Positions 35,557-44,229 of a stretch of DNA of 64,000 bases are shown in pieces (the first letter of the stretch is position 1; each line of letters starts with the position of its first letter). The stretch spans positions 11,411 to 75,410 of the forward strand of contig JAGCET010000042.1 of assembly GCA_017650505.1 (NCBI GenBank), in the 5' to 3' direction. This DNA comes from Alphaproteobacteria bacterium. GTDB taxonomy: Bacteria; Pseudomonadota; Alphaproteobacteria; Rs-D84. The notes below the pieces were generated by a model. It was not told where the DNA came from and made no database searches. It saw only the letters and a program-made list of their open reading frames with translations. The translations under genes were made by a program, and so were the position numbers.

Positions 35557-37149
35557 ATGGTAAAATTTTTGGACAATAATAATTCGGGATTTGCGGCGTG
35601 GAATGCGAATCGGGCGGCGACGTCGGGGGCACGACCACGGTCGCGACTTGGTGGATTTTTATGGTGGACTGTTTTGTTCCTTGGGTCTTGGTGGTTGATA
35701 AGTATGTGGACGGCACCGAAACAGACGCCCGCCCCAAACGATGCCGAGGTTGCAATGATTGCCGCAGACACCATTACCGATGTGCCATCGCACGAAATAT
35801 CTTCGGATAAAATCACGGCGAATGTTCGGGGGCTGCGTATTTCAGATATTGCATTGTTGGATTATGCCGCAACGGCCAAGTCGGGCGACGATGCGCGCGT
35901 GAAATTATTGGGCGAAGTTGGCGATTTTGCCGAAGTCGGCCTTAGCGCAAGTGGCACAACCGCACCAAATTCAAAAACAGTGTGGAAGGAATCTGATGAA
36001 AAAATGACATGGCGGAATTCTGATGGTGTTGTGTTCACGCGCGAAGTGTCGGTTGATGGTTATTTAATTACAATTACCGATACGGTTGAAAATAAAACCA
36101 AAAACGAATTGTCTTTTGCGCCGTATGCGCGTATTGTGCGTGGCAATCATGAAAATTCTACGGCGGTTCAGGTGGGTGCGATCACGAATACTAATTCGCG
36201 CGTGCGTTATGTTGATTGGAATAAATTGAACAAGAAATCTTATGCATATTCTACGACGAATGGATTTGTTGGATTTTCAGACCAATATTGGCAAACGGTG
36301 GCCGATGTGAAATCACACGACCAAACGATGCGCGCGAAATCTGTGGGTGAAAAATATGTTGCAGATACTGTCGCGGCACCGATAGTCGTCGCACCAAAAT
36401 CCACGGGTGTATTTACCACGACAATCTTTGCGGGGCCGCGCGAACAACGCGTATTGGATACCGCCGAAACAGTAATCCCTGGTATCGGTGATACATTGGA
36501 TTATGGTTGGTTTTGGTTCTTTGCACGACCGATGTTGTGGGCGTTAAATGTGTTGAATTCTTTTGTTATGAATTATGGTGTGGCAATCATTTTGCTTACT
36601 ATTTTATTGCGTATACTGATGTGGCCACTGACGCGTAAATCTTATGCGTCCAGTATCGCGATGCAACGTATGCAACCGGAAATTCAACGGATTCAAAAAC
36701 TGTACGCAAACGATAAAATGCGTATGCAGATGGAAATGATGAATCTGTATAAAACGCACAAGACTTCGCCAATGTCGGGTTGTTTGCCGATGCTGATTCA
36801 GATTCCGATTTTCTTTGCGTTGTACAAGGCGTTGTTGATTTCGGTAAATATGCGGAATGCCCATTTCTTGTGGATTTCGGATTTGGCGGCGATGGACCCG
36901 TACTTTATAATGCCGATACTTATGGGCGCAACAATGTGGTTGCAACAATATATTCAATCGGGCAAGAAAAATATTGATACTAAATCAAATGATGCCGCCG
37001 CCGCAACCGGACGCATTATGAAATGGTTGCCGGTAATCTTTGCAGTTATGTTTGCGTGGATGCCGGCGGGATTGGTTTTGTATTGGACAGTTTCTAATAT
37101 ATTTGGAATCGTACAAACATATATAATCAAGAAACAGTTAAAACAGTAA
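35557..37149 (+). CDS. yidC: Membrane protein insertase YidC
   Basis: A 530-residue protein of the Gram-negative type. An N-terminal membrane anchor (~residues 28-47) is followed by the large periplasmic P1 domain (to ~325) and then the five-helix insertase core, including 'YGVAIILLTILLRILMWPLT', the cytoplasmic hairpin with 'KTSPMSGCLPMLIQIPIF', and the terminal 'MPAGLVLYWTVSNIFGI'. It inserts inner-membrane proteins alone or with SecYEG. AAAGGA precedes the ATG. Operon with lspA; ends at a clear terminator. Confidence 0.97.
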   Translation: MVKFLDNNNSGFAAWNANRAATSGARPRSRLGGFLWWTVLFLGSWWLISMWTAPKQTPAPNDAEVAMIAADTITDVPSHEISSDKITANVRGLRISDIALLDYAATAKSGDDARVKLLGEVGDFAEVGLSASGTTAPNSKTVWKESDEKMTWRNSDGVVFTREVSVDGYLITITDTVENKTKNELSFAPYARIVRGNHENSTAVQVGAITNTNSRVRYVDWNKLNKKSYAYSTTNGFVGFSDQYWQTVADVKSHDQTMRAKSVGEKYVADTVAAPIVVAPKSTGVFTTTIFAGPREQRVLDTAETVIPGIGDTLDYGWFWFFARPMLWALNVLNSFVMNYGVAIILLTILLRILMWPLTRKSYASSIAMQRMQPEIQRIQKLYANDKMRMQMEMMNLYKTHKTSPMSGCLPMLIQIPIFFALYKALLISVNMRNAHFLWISDLAAMDPYFIMPILMGATMWLQQYIQSGKKNIDTKSNDAAAATGRIMKWLPVIFAVMFAWMPAGLVLYWTVSNIFGIVQTYIIKKQLKQ

Positions 37150-37150
37150 A

Positions 37151-37177
37151 AAAATGCCCGAATGCATCGGGCATTTT
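37151..37177. terminator. Bidirectional terminator after yidC
   Basis: Stem AAAATGCCCGA / TCGGGCATTTT (37151-37161, 37167-37177), ending yidC on plus and the 37178-37513 gene on minus. Confidence 0.85.
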
Positions 37178-37513
37178 TTAATCGCATATCCGGGCGTATA
37201 ATGCATCTGGTGTTAAAACTGTGGGGGCGTGTAATCTTATTGCGCGCTTTGCCAATCCGACACATGTCAAAGTACGCGGTGGAAAATTTTGTGGCAAATC
37301 GCGCGGTACATATATAAAACGCCAACCGTATGAATGTAAAATATTTATATCATTTTTGCGCAACGGAATTTGCGCAATTTGCCGCGGTGATACGAATTGG
37401 TACATTGTGAATCCTTTATTGTTTCGCGCGATAACGGCACAGTGCTTGAAACGTCTGCAGATTATGTTTGGCAATATTTTTGAAGATTTTGGTGCAAATG
37501 CGATAATAATCAT
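37178..37513 (-). CDS. Hypothetical protein (111 aa)
   Basis: A 111-residue basic protein with no signal peptide. The ATG at 37513 follows AAAAGGGGAA, the frame is open to the terminator, and it lies 14 nt after the upstream gene, so it is very probably expressed. It contains 'GWRFIYVPRDLPQNFPPRTLTCVGLAKRAI', which reads as a folded core, but I do not recognise the family. Confidence 0.6.
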   Translation of the reverse strand: MIIIAFAPKSSKILPNIICRRFKHCAVIARNNKGFTMYQFVSPRQIAQIPLRKNDINILHSYGWRFIYVPRDLPQNFPPRTLTCVGLAKRAIRLHAPTVLTPDALYARICD

Positions 37514-37527
37514 AATATATTCCCCTT

Positions 37528-37872
37528 TTATTCAATCCAACCCTTGGCGCGGGCGGCATTATCAATTATTTTCATTGCTTCATTCCAAACGGCGGCCGCG
37601 TGATTTTCGCGCCAAACATATTGGTGCGGTGCACGCCGGCGGTCGCCATATTCTTTCATAACAGATAAATGTTCGGCATTTAATTTCCCACTTAGGTACA
37701 ATTTTGTCACCATTGTTTCAACATCCACCAATTCACAAATGCGGCGCGAATTCGTGTTGTTGTTTTGCCGCGCCATATCACCACGAACCGATTTAGAATA
37801 CATGAACCAGAACCAAATCTGTTCCGCGTTTTGAAATTTCTCCGGTATATAATTTGTTTGTGTTTCTGTCAT
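37528..37872 (-). CDS. Conserved hypothetical protein (114 aa)
   Basis: A 114-residue soluble protein containing 'QIWFWFMYSKSVRGDMARQ', a patterned helix 'CELVDVETMVTKLYLSGKL', and 'HLSVMKEYGDRRRAPHQYVWRENHAAAVWNEAM'. The style matches a small alphaproteobacterial protein family of unknown function that I recall only by appearance, so no name is given. AAGGAG precedes the ATG. First gene of a two-gene operon with the 37178-37513 gene. Confidence 0.65.
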   Translation of the reverse strand: MTETQTNYIPEKFQNAEQIWFWFMYSKSVRGDMARQNNNTNSRRICELVDVETMVTKLYLSGKLNAEHLSVMKEYGDRRRAPHQYVWRENHAAAVWNEAMKIIDNAARAKGWIE

Positions 37873-38140
37873 ATCTTTTTCTCCTTGTGTTTTTTTAAGA
37901 TGATATTTATTTGATTGTTTTCTTTGTTTATATATAAAACATATAATTGACCCAGTAAAATATTACAACCAAAGGTTGAAATATACCCAAGATTTACGAT
38001 TCGTAAATAAATTTGCTTTTATTCTTATCGAATCGGTTTTTTATAATATTTTGGACAAAAAAGGCGCGCAAAAGCGTCGCCTCTCCGTGTCCCCCGCGGT
38101 CAATTTTTTTGCAAATTACGTCATTATATTATCCTTTTGG
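37873..38140. other. Gene-free stretch with hairpins
   Basis: It holds the promoter region of the 37872 gene. There is a plus-strand stem CGATTCG/CGAATCG (37998-38004, ~38039-38046) followed by GTTTTTTATAAT. A minus-strand stem GGC-CGC/GCG-GCC followed by TTTTTT lies near 38069-38092. Neither hairpin has an upstream gene on its strand. I see no protein frame with a ribosome site. Confidence 0.4.
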
Positions 38141-38167
38141 TTAAAAAAAACCGCCTATGGCGGTTTT
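38141..38167 (-). terminator. Terminator of the virB8-virB9-virB10 operon
   Basis: Minus-strand stem AAAACCGCC-ATA-GGCGGTTTT followed by a run of T (38148-38143). Confidence 0.85.
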
Positions 38168-38187
38168 GTGTTGTTATACTACTGGCC

Positions 38188-40608
38188 CTATAGCTCGATT
38201 GGCGGGAAACACTCTGTGCCCGTATCTGGACAGCAGTTAAAGCCCGCTTCGCCCATATCGGTGTATGTTTCACCCGGACAGCATCCATTTGCATCCGGAT
38301 TTGCACCATCACCACATGTTACAGTAGATGAACTTTCAACAGGTGCCGCAGGTGCCGGTTTTTCTTTCTTGAACGGATTTTTAATTGTATTATCTTCGTT
38401 GTATTGCAGTCCAAGAACCTGGGTATTATACTCCGCGGTTCCCTGCTGAACCCCGGTTTCTTTCTGATTCTCGAACACCGCCTTTTGTTTTGCGTTATTC
38501 ATAGCCTCGTACGTACCAAACGAACGGCAATAGAAATCCAGTGTTGCAAAACTGTAATTATCACACATTGGGTCATTTTTTTCTACTTCGCATGCGGCAT
38601 TATCATCACACTTACAACATTTATCCCTAAGTGACGATTGCATCAACGACCGGACTTGCCCAATAAGTTCGTCTGTATTTTGCGTCAGTTCCAGATTATC
38701 AGAGATTTTTGTTTTACGTTTGTCTTCACCAAACGCATGAAATGCGCATTTCTTGGTTTCCACACTATTCCCATCTTCCTTGCCACACGTAAGGAACAAA
38801 TCGACGGGTGAAAACACAGTAATACGTGTCCCCGCGGCAATTGAAAACGGTGGTGTTGTATTATTCATAACATCAACCAATAATTTCGTTGCAACATTAT
38901 TCCACGCGGTAATAATCTCGTTCTTTGCCAATTCAGACGAACGCACGGTTCCACTTTGCACAACGGTATTATTATCTAAATCTATTTGGTTCACAAAAGA
39001 ATCCGATATTGGTGCAATCAAATTCACGGCCGCCGGCACAATCGCCGTTAACATCGGCATAACAAATTGTTGCAGGTAATCCGTACTGCCGTGTCCGGGG
39101 ACCCCTTTGCGCCCTTGGGAATCGGCCGAAAATGGATTCTTGCCAGATTCAAAATTGAATTCCACACCATCGGGCCGGATAAATTGGTACCATTCTATCT
39201 GCATACGTCCAACCGCCTTGTACGGTCCCGGCAATTGCCCCGTCACATAACCCAACATTAAAGTACCCGTCGGAATAATTACGGTACGCCCATTGTCAGA
39301 ATAAACATTACGATCCACCGTTGCACGTACCGGTAAACCGCCGTTAAGAAGTTCTGGATCCGCCTGGATATCAGACACTATTGTTGCCGGAATCGGTTTA
39401 TATTGACGCAGCACAAATGTTCGGTCGTATGGGCGCGTTGAAAATACCCCGTCGCCTTCACCAGACCCAAGATATGTTTCTTCTTTTCTGGATGATTTCT
39501 TTAAATTCACACGATACGATTTTTCAACATTGTATGAATTACTTGTGCCTTGACCAAATTCTTGGGCCGGAGATTCCGGTATTTCCGCGACATTGGCATA
39601 TGCCTTGGCCCGGACACCACGACGCGACACGCGCCCGCCACCAAGGTTTGGTAAACGTTCTTGGACAACAAATCGTATATGTTCTGCATCAGAACCGATT
39701 TTTTTTGTTGGATTGGAAATGTCCATAATATACCCCGTATCCGCGTTATAAATCCCGGTCGGTGTTTCGCAATTCACATCGGAAAACGGATGATAATAAT
39801 ATGCACCCCCCATCGGTTTTATCCAACCACTTTGCGTGCCCGCGGTATTATATCCCGGGAATGCGAAATCTGAACAGGCGTTTCCGAACGTCTTGCGTTT
39901 TGGTGTTGTGGCGGGCGCGGTCGGTACGGGTTCGTTAAAATCCACGTCCGGCGCAATATCGTCCAAATCATCTTGGAAACCGGCGTACGGCTCTGGTTCG
40001 GGTTCCGGTTCGATATAAGGTTCGGACTCGGATTCCGGCTCTGGCTCGGGTTCTGGTTCGGGCTCGGGTTCTGGCCTTGGTTTTTCACGTGCACTGACCA
40101 CCGCGGTTATCGCGTTTGGTGTCTCTTCTTCTTGTCCGGTTACGAACGCAGTCCAAGTAATCGCAACATCAACGTTGGTTCGTGGCGTAACATGCGTCGG
40201 TTCGTATTTCAGTGTAATTATGCACGGTGTATCTTCGGTGACAAACGTCACTTCGTTTGTGCACGTCGCCGTTGCGGTCAAATCCTCTGCATCTGCGGTT
40301 TCACCTTCGACACGAACAACGACCTTAGTAATTTGCACACGAGTGTTTGCAAAAACCTGGACCGTGGTTGTACGAACATCGTCAAGTATCGTATTAGTCC
40401 AATCTATCTGTTTATTTGGAACAAAAGTCAACTCTGGCGTCACATCCAACACGTCGTCTGTTTTTACAACCTGGTTAGACCTTTTATTACTGATCAACAA
40501 AATGAACAACACAATGACTATCACTAACGCCGCGAACATCAGTATCCACATAATATACCGTGGTGTTGTTTTGCGAAAATCAGAAAATTGTTGACCAACT
40601 TTACTCAT
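38188..40608 (-). CDS. virB10: T4SS core protein VirB10
   Basis: An 806-residue protein of the VirB10/TrbI family, which spans inner and outer membranes and gates the channel. An N-terminal cytoplasmic tail is followed by one membrane helix (~residues 18-40) and two periplasmic beta segments. A Glu-Pro repeat linker ('EPEPEPEPEP', ~175-215) follows. The C-terminal VirB10 barrel covers ~385-540 ('IPATIVSDIQADPELLNGG', 'VIIPTGTLMLGYVTG', 'EWYQFIRPDGVEF'). After the barrel there is an unusual ~250-residue Cys-rich extension. The ATG at 40608 after GGGGGA is preferred over a TTG six bases upstream. Last gene of a virB8-9-10 operon. Confidence 0.88.
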   Translation of the reverse strand: MSKVGQQFSDFRKTTPRYIMWILMFAALVIVIVLFILLISNKRSNQVVKTDDVLDVTPELTFVPNKQIDWTNTILDDVRTTTVQVFANTRVQITKVVVRVEGETADAEDLTATATCTNEVTFVTEDTPCIITLKYEPTHVTPRTNVDVAITWTAFVTGQEEETPNAITAVVSAREKPRPEPEPEPEPEPEPESESEPYIEPEPEPEPYAGFQDDLDDIAPDVDFNEPVPTAPATTPKRKTFGNACSDFAFPGYNTAGTQSGWIKPMGGAYYYHPFSDVNCETPTGIYNADTGYIMDISNPTKKIGSDAEHIRFVVQERLPNLGGGRVSRRGVRAKAYANVAEIPESPAQEFGQGTSNSYNVEKSYRVNLKKSSRKEETYLGSGEGDGVFSTRPYDRTFVLRQYKPIPATIVSDIQADPELLNGGLPVRATVDRNVYSDNGRTVIIPTGTLMLGYVTGQLPGPYKAVGRMQIEWYQFIRPDGVEFNFESGKNPFSADSQGRKGVPGHGSTDYLQQFVMPMLTAIVPAAVNLIAPISDSFVNQIDLDNNTVVQSGTVRSSELAKNEIITAWNNVATKLLVDVMNNTTPPFSIAAGTRITVFSPVDLFLTCGKEDGNSVETKKCAFHAFGEDKRKTKISDNLELTQNTDELIGQVRSLMQSSLRDKCCKCDDNAACEVEKNDPMCDNYSFATLDFYCRSFGTYEAMNNAKQKAVFENQKETGVQQGTAEYNTQVLGLQYNEDNTIKNPFKKEKPAPAAPVESSSTVTCGDGANPDANGCCPGETYTDMGEAGFNCCPDTGTECFPPIEL

Positions 40609-40626
40609 AACCAAAATCCCCCGTGG

Positions 40627-42174
40627 TTATTGAATTCGAACGACATTGCAACTTGCGCCACTGAACTTTAACAATTGGTCACATAATTGTTGTGCAGTGT
40701 CAATATCCGGCATTGGTCCGATTCTTAACCGGTACAGACGCGCCGCCGAAGATGTTGCCCCAAGGTCACCAACGCCTTGTTCATCAACGGCATAGAATAC
40801 ACTGTCCTTGTACTTGGTCAGCAATCCTTTGCCATCATTACCACTAAACCGTGCCATCAAGTCCGCCCAATAATCATCCAAAGCCTTTACACTGGTATCG
40901 GACCGCAATTCAACCGCGACACCGCTTTGATTGCTTGTAATCAATGGTATATTAGATTGTGGCAGGTACGAACCGGCGGTATTCCGCACCGTTGGCAACA
41001 TATTCAATCCAGCCCCTGTACCGCCCCCAGTACCACCATACATATTCATCATCATTGCGCCATTGGAATACGCGGGCATCATCATCGCGCCACCATTCGG
41101 CCCGCCTTGGACCATTGAACCACCGACATACATTGGCGTACCGGTATAGTTCCCATAACTTGCGTCAATTGCGGTTTGATCTGCGGTGTACAATACGTTA
41201 TTCAACGATTGCCCAGACATCATACTTTGCGCAACGTTCGCTTCGGCCAATGCCATCACACTGGCGGTATCTGCAATCAAGAATGGTTTTGAACGCTTTT
41301 TTATACAAACAATTCTTTGGCCACTGCGCAGAACCATATCACCCACGGCCTCTACAATCAACAACCGTCCGTCTTCGCCATCCGTCCGGAACCCAACCGG
41401 CGATTCACCACCTTCGACCAGAAGTGATACCACCGGACGTTGCGTCATTGAAATAACCTTGTCCCCGAAATCGATGTACGTGAACACGCGGTCGCGCCAC
41501 ACACGTTCCGGCGCAATCACATAATCGTCCGGATTTGGAACAAATATATCTAAATCAAAACGGAATTCAGACGGGTCAATCTTCATTGTTTTTATCCAAT
41601 CATAATCTTCGCCGTCAACACCAATAGTGCCACTTTTGGCAGGTGTTTTTTTGAATATAGAATTCATTGCACCACCACTTGGCGCGCCGGCGGCCGCCAC
41701 ATTCGGCAACCGCGCATTATTATCCAAAATAACATCAACCTGGGAATATGTGATTTCGGACGCATTCGCCGGTTCACTGCGCAGATAGAACGTATAAACG
41801 TTTCCCGACTTTCCCGTCACAATCAGGTTTGTGTCCGACCCCATATTATCGCGCGCTGGCGTTATATACAGCGTACGCCCGCCCTGGGTTCCATCGATTG
41901 AAAAATAACCATCGTTCCCAACAATTGCGTCTTCAATTTGTTCGCCATTCGGCAAATTGACCATTGTCACCATTCCGTTACGCAACCGCACCGGCAACAC
42001 AGTTCCGGCCTCCCACGGTAATTGGGCATATCCAGGCTTTACACTGCCCGCAATCATATTTGCATTTGGGTTATCCCATGCACTTTGCACACCATATTCT
42101 TGTGCCACCGCCGCACCATTCCATGCCACACACAGCACAAATAAATGAACACCAAATTTCTGTATAATTTTCAT
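40627..42174 (-). CDS. virB9: T4SS protein VirB9 with C-terminal SPOR-like domain
   Basis: A 515-residue exported protein. AAAGGAAAGGAAAG precedes the ATG at 42174, which gives a clean signal peptide (ends 'AAVAQ'). The central part fits VirB9/TrbG: an N-terminal beta domain ('VLPVRLRNGMVTMVNLPNGEQIED') and a C-terminal domain ('PERVWRDRVFTYIDFGDKV', 'VLRSGQRIVCIKKR'). After a Gly/Met/Asn-rich linker, the last ~70 residues read 'RLYRLRIGPMPDIDTAQQLCDQLLKFSGASCNVVRIQ', a SPOR-type peptidoglycan-binding pattern. VirB9 normally lacks SPOR. VirB9 pairs with VirB7/VirB10 in the outer-membrane core complex; no VirB7-like lipoprotein is visible here. Confidence 0.85.
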   Translation of the reverse strand: MKIIQKFGVHLFVLCVAWNGAAVAQEYGVQSAWDNPNANMIAGSVKPGYAQLPWEAGTVLPVRLRNGMVTMVNLPNGEQIEDAIVGNDGYFSIDGTQGGRTLYITPARDNMGSDTNLIVTGKSGNVYTFYLRSEPANASEITYSQVDVILDNNARLPNVAAAGAPSGGAMNSIFKKTPAKSGTIGVDGEDYDWIKTMKIDPSEFRFDLDIFVPNPDDYVIAPERVWRDRVFTYIDFGDKVISMTQRPVVSLLVEGGESPVGFRTDGEDGRLLIVEAVGDMVLRSGQRIVCIKKRSKPFLIADTASVMALAEANVAQSMMSGQSLNNVLYTADQTAIDASYGNYTGTPMYVGGSMVQGGPNGGAMMMPAYSNGAMMMNMYGGTGGGTGAGLNMLPTVRNTAGSYLPQSNIPLITSNQSGVAVELRSDTSVKALDDYWADLMARFSGNDGKGLLTKYKDSVFYAVDEQGVGDLGATSSAARLYRLRIGPMPDIDTAQQLCDQLLKFSGASCNVVRIQ

Positions 42175-42196
42175 CTTTCCTTTCCTTTGGTATAAA

Positions 42197-42850
42197 TTAC
42201 TGCACAAAACCTGTATTCAGTGGGTCGCCGGTTCCGCCCTGAATTTCATATTTGTTCACGACCAACCCCAGCGGATTATTTAGTGTTTCTGTCCATGGCA
42301 CGGCCGCATTATCTATGATACCCAAGCCGACCACAATAGTATAATCTTTCTTGTCGGTTTGGCCATTTTTATCCGCGCAAGAATAACGGAACCTTACCGT
42401 GTACTGATTATCCTTTAATGCCAACGGACGGCTTAAAAAATCCACAGTGCACGTAAAACCCGAATCGGGCACCGCATTTGTTATCGCGGTGTACATCTGG
42501 GTCGATTGGAATTCGGCATAAACCCGTGGTGTTGACCATGATGACATAACACCGCCCCATTTCTGTCGCATATACGCGGTATTATTTTCAACGTCATTAC
42601 GCACACGCACATATTCCATAACAAATGCCATTTTATATGCATCCATATTCGCACCGTTTGGCGGAAAATCCGACACTTGCACAATAGTAGAATTTGCCGG
42701 ACGCGATGTAATAAAGAATACTTCGGGTCTGTTTAGTGGGAACATATTACCCAATGTCATAAACAACACGAACAGTACCACGACGGTTCCCGCGAACACG
42801 AACATCAGTAATCTGGACAACAAAACCGGCGGTTCTATGCGCTTTTGCAA
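42197..42850 (-). CDS. virB8: T4SS protein VirB8
   Basis: A 217-residue bitopic inner-membrane protein: a short cytoplasmic tail, one membrane helix (~residues 11-36) and a periplasmic domain with the VirB8-like features 'YVRVRNDVENNTAYMRQKWGGVMSSWSTPRVYAEF' and 'NPLGLVVNKYEI' at the C-terminus. The TTG at 42850 is taken as start because GGGAGGA lies 8 nt upstream and the next Met is inside the membrane helix. The virB8 end overlaps the region just before virB9 by a few bases of leader. First gene of the operon under its own promoter and leader hairpin. Confidence 0.85.
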   Translation of the reverse strand: MQKRIEPPVLLSRLLMFVFAGTVVVLFVLFMTLGNMFPLNRPEVFFITSRPANSTIVQVSDFPPNGANMDAYKMAFVMEYVRVRNDVENNTAYMRQKWGGVMSSWSTPRVYAEFQSTQMYTAITNAVPDSGFTCTVDFLSRPLALKDNQYTVRFRYSCADKNGQTDKKDYTIVVGLGIIDNAAVPWTETLNNPLGLVVNKYEIQGGTGDPLNTGFVQ

Positions 42851-42856
42851 GGCGAA

Positions 42857-42907
42857 ATCCTCCCTTTACTTAAAGGGATTGTAGAAAAAATTTTACACCC
42901 AATGCAA
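42857..42907 (-). promoter_or_regulatory. virB8 promoter and SD-sequestering leader hairpin
   Basis: On the minus strand: TTGCAT (42907-42902), an 18-bp spacer, then TACAAT (42883-42878). The leader then forms CCCTTTA-AG-TAAAGGG (42877-42862), whose 3' arm overlaps the AAGGGAGGA ribosome site before the TTG start. Confidence 0.65.
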
Positions 42908-42984
42908 GGGAAAAATGAATATGTGAAAAAAATTTTTTATAAAAAATGCTTGCGTTGAAAACGTAATTTTTGCAAGAATGTTTT

Positions 42985-43230
42985 TGAATCGAAGTGTTTT
43001 CGGTTTGGGCTGTCGTAGGCTCTTACATGCTCGGTGCAAGGCATCGTTAGTTTTTAATCCTCGTATGTTTTTGCACCATTTTGAATGCCCCGGTTGTCGG
43101 GGTGCCTGTGAAGTATATATAAAGGTCGCAGGAATCAATTAGCATGTATGATTTACGAACACCCCGACCTGTCGTTTCGACGGCGGATTCATTTTAGTGG
43201 TTAGTGTTAGTGTAAGTGGTTAGTGAAAGG
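42985..43230 (+). promoter_or_regulatory. Structured leader RNA, copy B
   Basis: Gene-free stretch upstream of the 43461 gene, homologous to copy A. It has: CCCCG (43088-43092) able to pair with CGGGG (43098-43102); the outer stem GTCGGGGTG/CACCCCGAC (43096-43104, 43160-43168); a hairpin CCTGTGA/TCGCAGG (43105-43111, 43126-43132) around a TATATATAAAG loop; an AATC/GATT hairpin; GTCG-TTT-CGAC (43171-43181); and the GTTAGTG tract (43194-43226). No confident promoter was found; a TATAAA-like box lies near 42940. Confidence 0.7.
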
Positions 43231-43275
43231 TGGAAAGGGAAATGTACGGAATAAATGGGATTATTGCAATTATCT

Positions 43276-43425
43276 GCCCCGCCCTTGCGGCGGGGCCGGC
43301 AAGCACGAGTGGCATACCCACGAAGTGCGAGCCGGGGGCGGGTAAAAAACAACATATAACAAACCCGCCCCCGCATCGCGCAATATTATCATTTGCGCTC
43401 TGCGGCCCCGCCGCAAGGGTGGGGC
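43276..43425 (+). repeat. Nested palindromic element in leader (copy B)
   Basis: A 23-bp inverted repeat with one mismatch (43276-43298 and 43403-43425) encloses an 11-bp GC stem CGGGGGCGGGT/ACCCGCCCCCG (43333-43343, 43363-43373) and a GCAC...GTGC stem (43303-43328). GC content is far above the surroundings. Same position as the nested repeats of copy A, but different bases. Confidence 0.75.
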
Positions 43426-43460
43426 TGAGCCTCTGGAACTAAACAAAAAAAGGAGAGGAT

Positions 43461-44225
43461 ATGAAAAAAATATTATTTTTATTGTTTGTGGTTTTGCCGA
43501 TTCGAATCGGTGCCGCCGATACAGTAAATATAAATTGGATGGTTGGGGATTCGGTTTATGATACAACAACATGCACGGTTGGTGGCGATATAATCCTGCC
43601 CACGGCACCGACCAAGCGCGGGCATACTTTTTTGGGGTGGGCTACTATTTATACCCCGATTGAATATATCGAATCAACCGGGATACAATATATTGATACG
43701 GGCGAATTATTAAATGCAAATTCAAAAATAGAAACCAAATTTTCATGCAACGCCAGTGGTAATTATGCGGTTTTCGGTGCCGGTAATGGTAGTGCATTTA
43801 ATACCGGTGAACTCTCTTTGTTTTGGAGTGGTAGTAGACTAGAGGTAGTTAGACCCACTTCTAATACTGGTTCAGATGTCCTGCGTCCAAATAATTCAGT
43901 TTCATCATATGTTCCACAAGAAGTGTCATATGATAGATCTGTTCTTACAATAGATAATTCTTCGTATGCCAGTAATTGGTATGCCGATTACCAAGGTGTT
44001 AATTCCATGTATATATTTGGCATACACAGAACATCATCAAATAAGTTTATTGGAGATATGAGGTTGTATTATTTCAAGCTTTATGAAAACAACGCCCTTG
44101 TTCGTGATTTTATCCCTGTTCTTGATTCACATGGTATACCATGTATGTTTGACAAAGTTAGTAAAACATTTTTCTATAATGCGGGAACGGGTGATTTTGT
44201 TGCGGGGCCAGTAATTACGGAGTAA
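43461..44225 (+). CDS. Exported protein with InlB-like repeat and LamG-like domain
   Basis: A 254-residue exported protein. A signal peptide covers residues 1-19 (ends 'RIGAA'). One InlB/Listeria-Bacteroides repeat occupies ~25-60 ('VGGDIILPTAPTKRGHTFLGWA'). The remainder begins 'PIEYIESTGIQYIDTG' and continues as a jelly-roll like those of laminin-G/concanavalin-type modules ('DMRLYYFKLYENNALVRDFIPVLD'). Such pairs occur in secreted proteins of gut bacteria; glycan or host-surface binding is inference. AAAGGAG precedes the ATG. Its 5' leader is the structured RNA shared with the 16894 gene. The next gene starts 4 nt after the stop. Confidence 0.7.
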   Translation: MKKILFLLFVVLPIRIGAADTVNINWMVGDSVYDTTTCTVGGDIILPTAPTKRGHTFLGWATIYTPIEYIESTGIQYIDTGELLNANSKIETKFSCNASGNYAVFGAGNGSAFNTGELSLFWSGSRLEVVRPTSNTGSDVLRPNNSVSSYVPQEVSYDRSVLTIDNSSYASNWYADYQGVNSMYIFGIHRTSSNKFIGDMRLYYFKLYENNALVRDFIPVLDSHGIPCMFDKVSKTFFYNAGTGDFVAGPVITE

Positions 44226-44229
44226 ATAA

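Noticed and set aside
38060..38187. Possible small RNA gene ending at the hairpin near 38069-38092
   Set aside because: The hairpin has a T-run on the minus strand, but I find no promoter for a separate RNA and the upstream virB10 terminator is close. It could simply be a back-up terminator.
42893..43138. An 81-aa open frame on the minus strand upstream of virB8
   Set aside because: It runs antisense through the structured leader copy B and over the virB8 promoter, has no ribosome site and no homologous frame in copy A.
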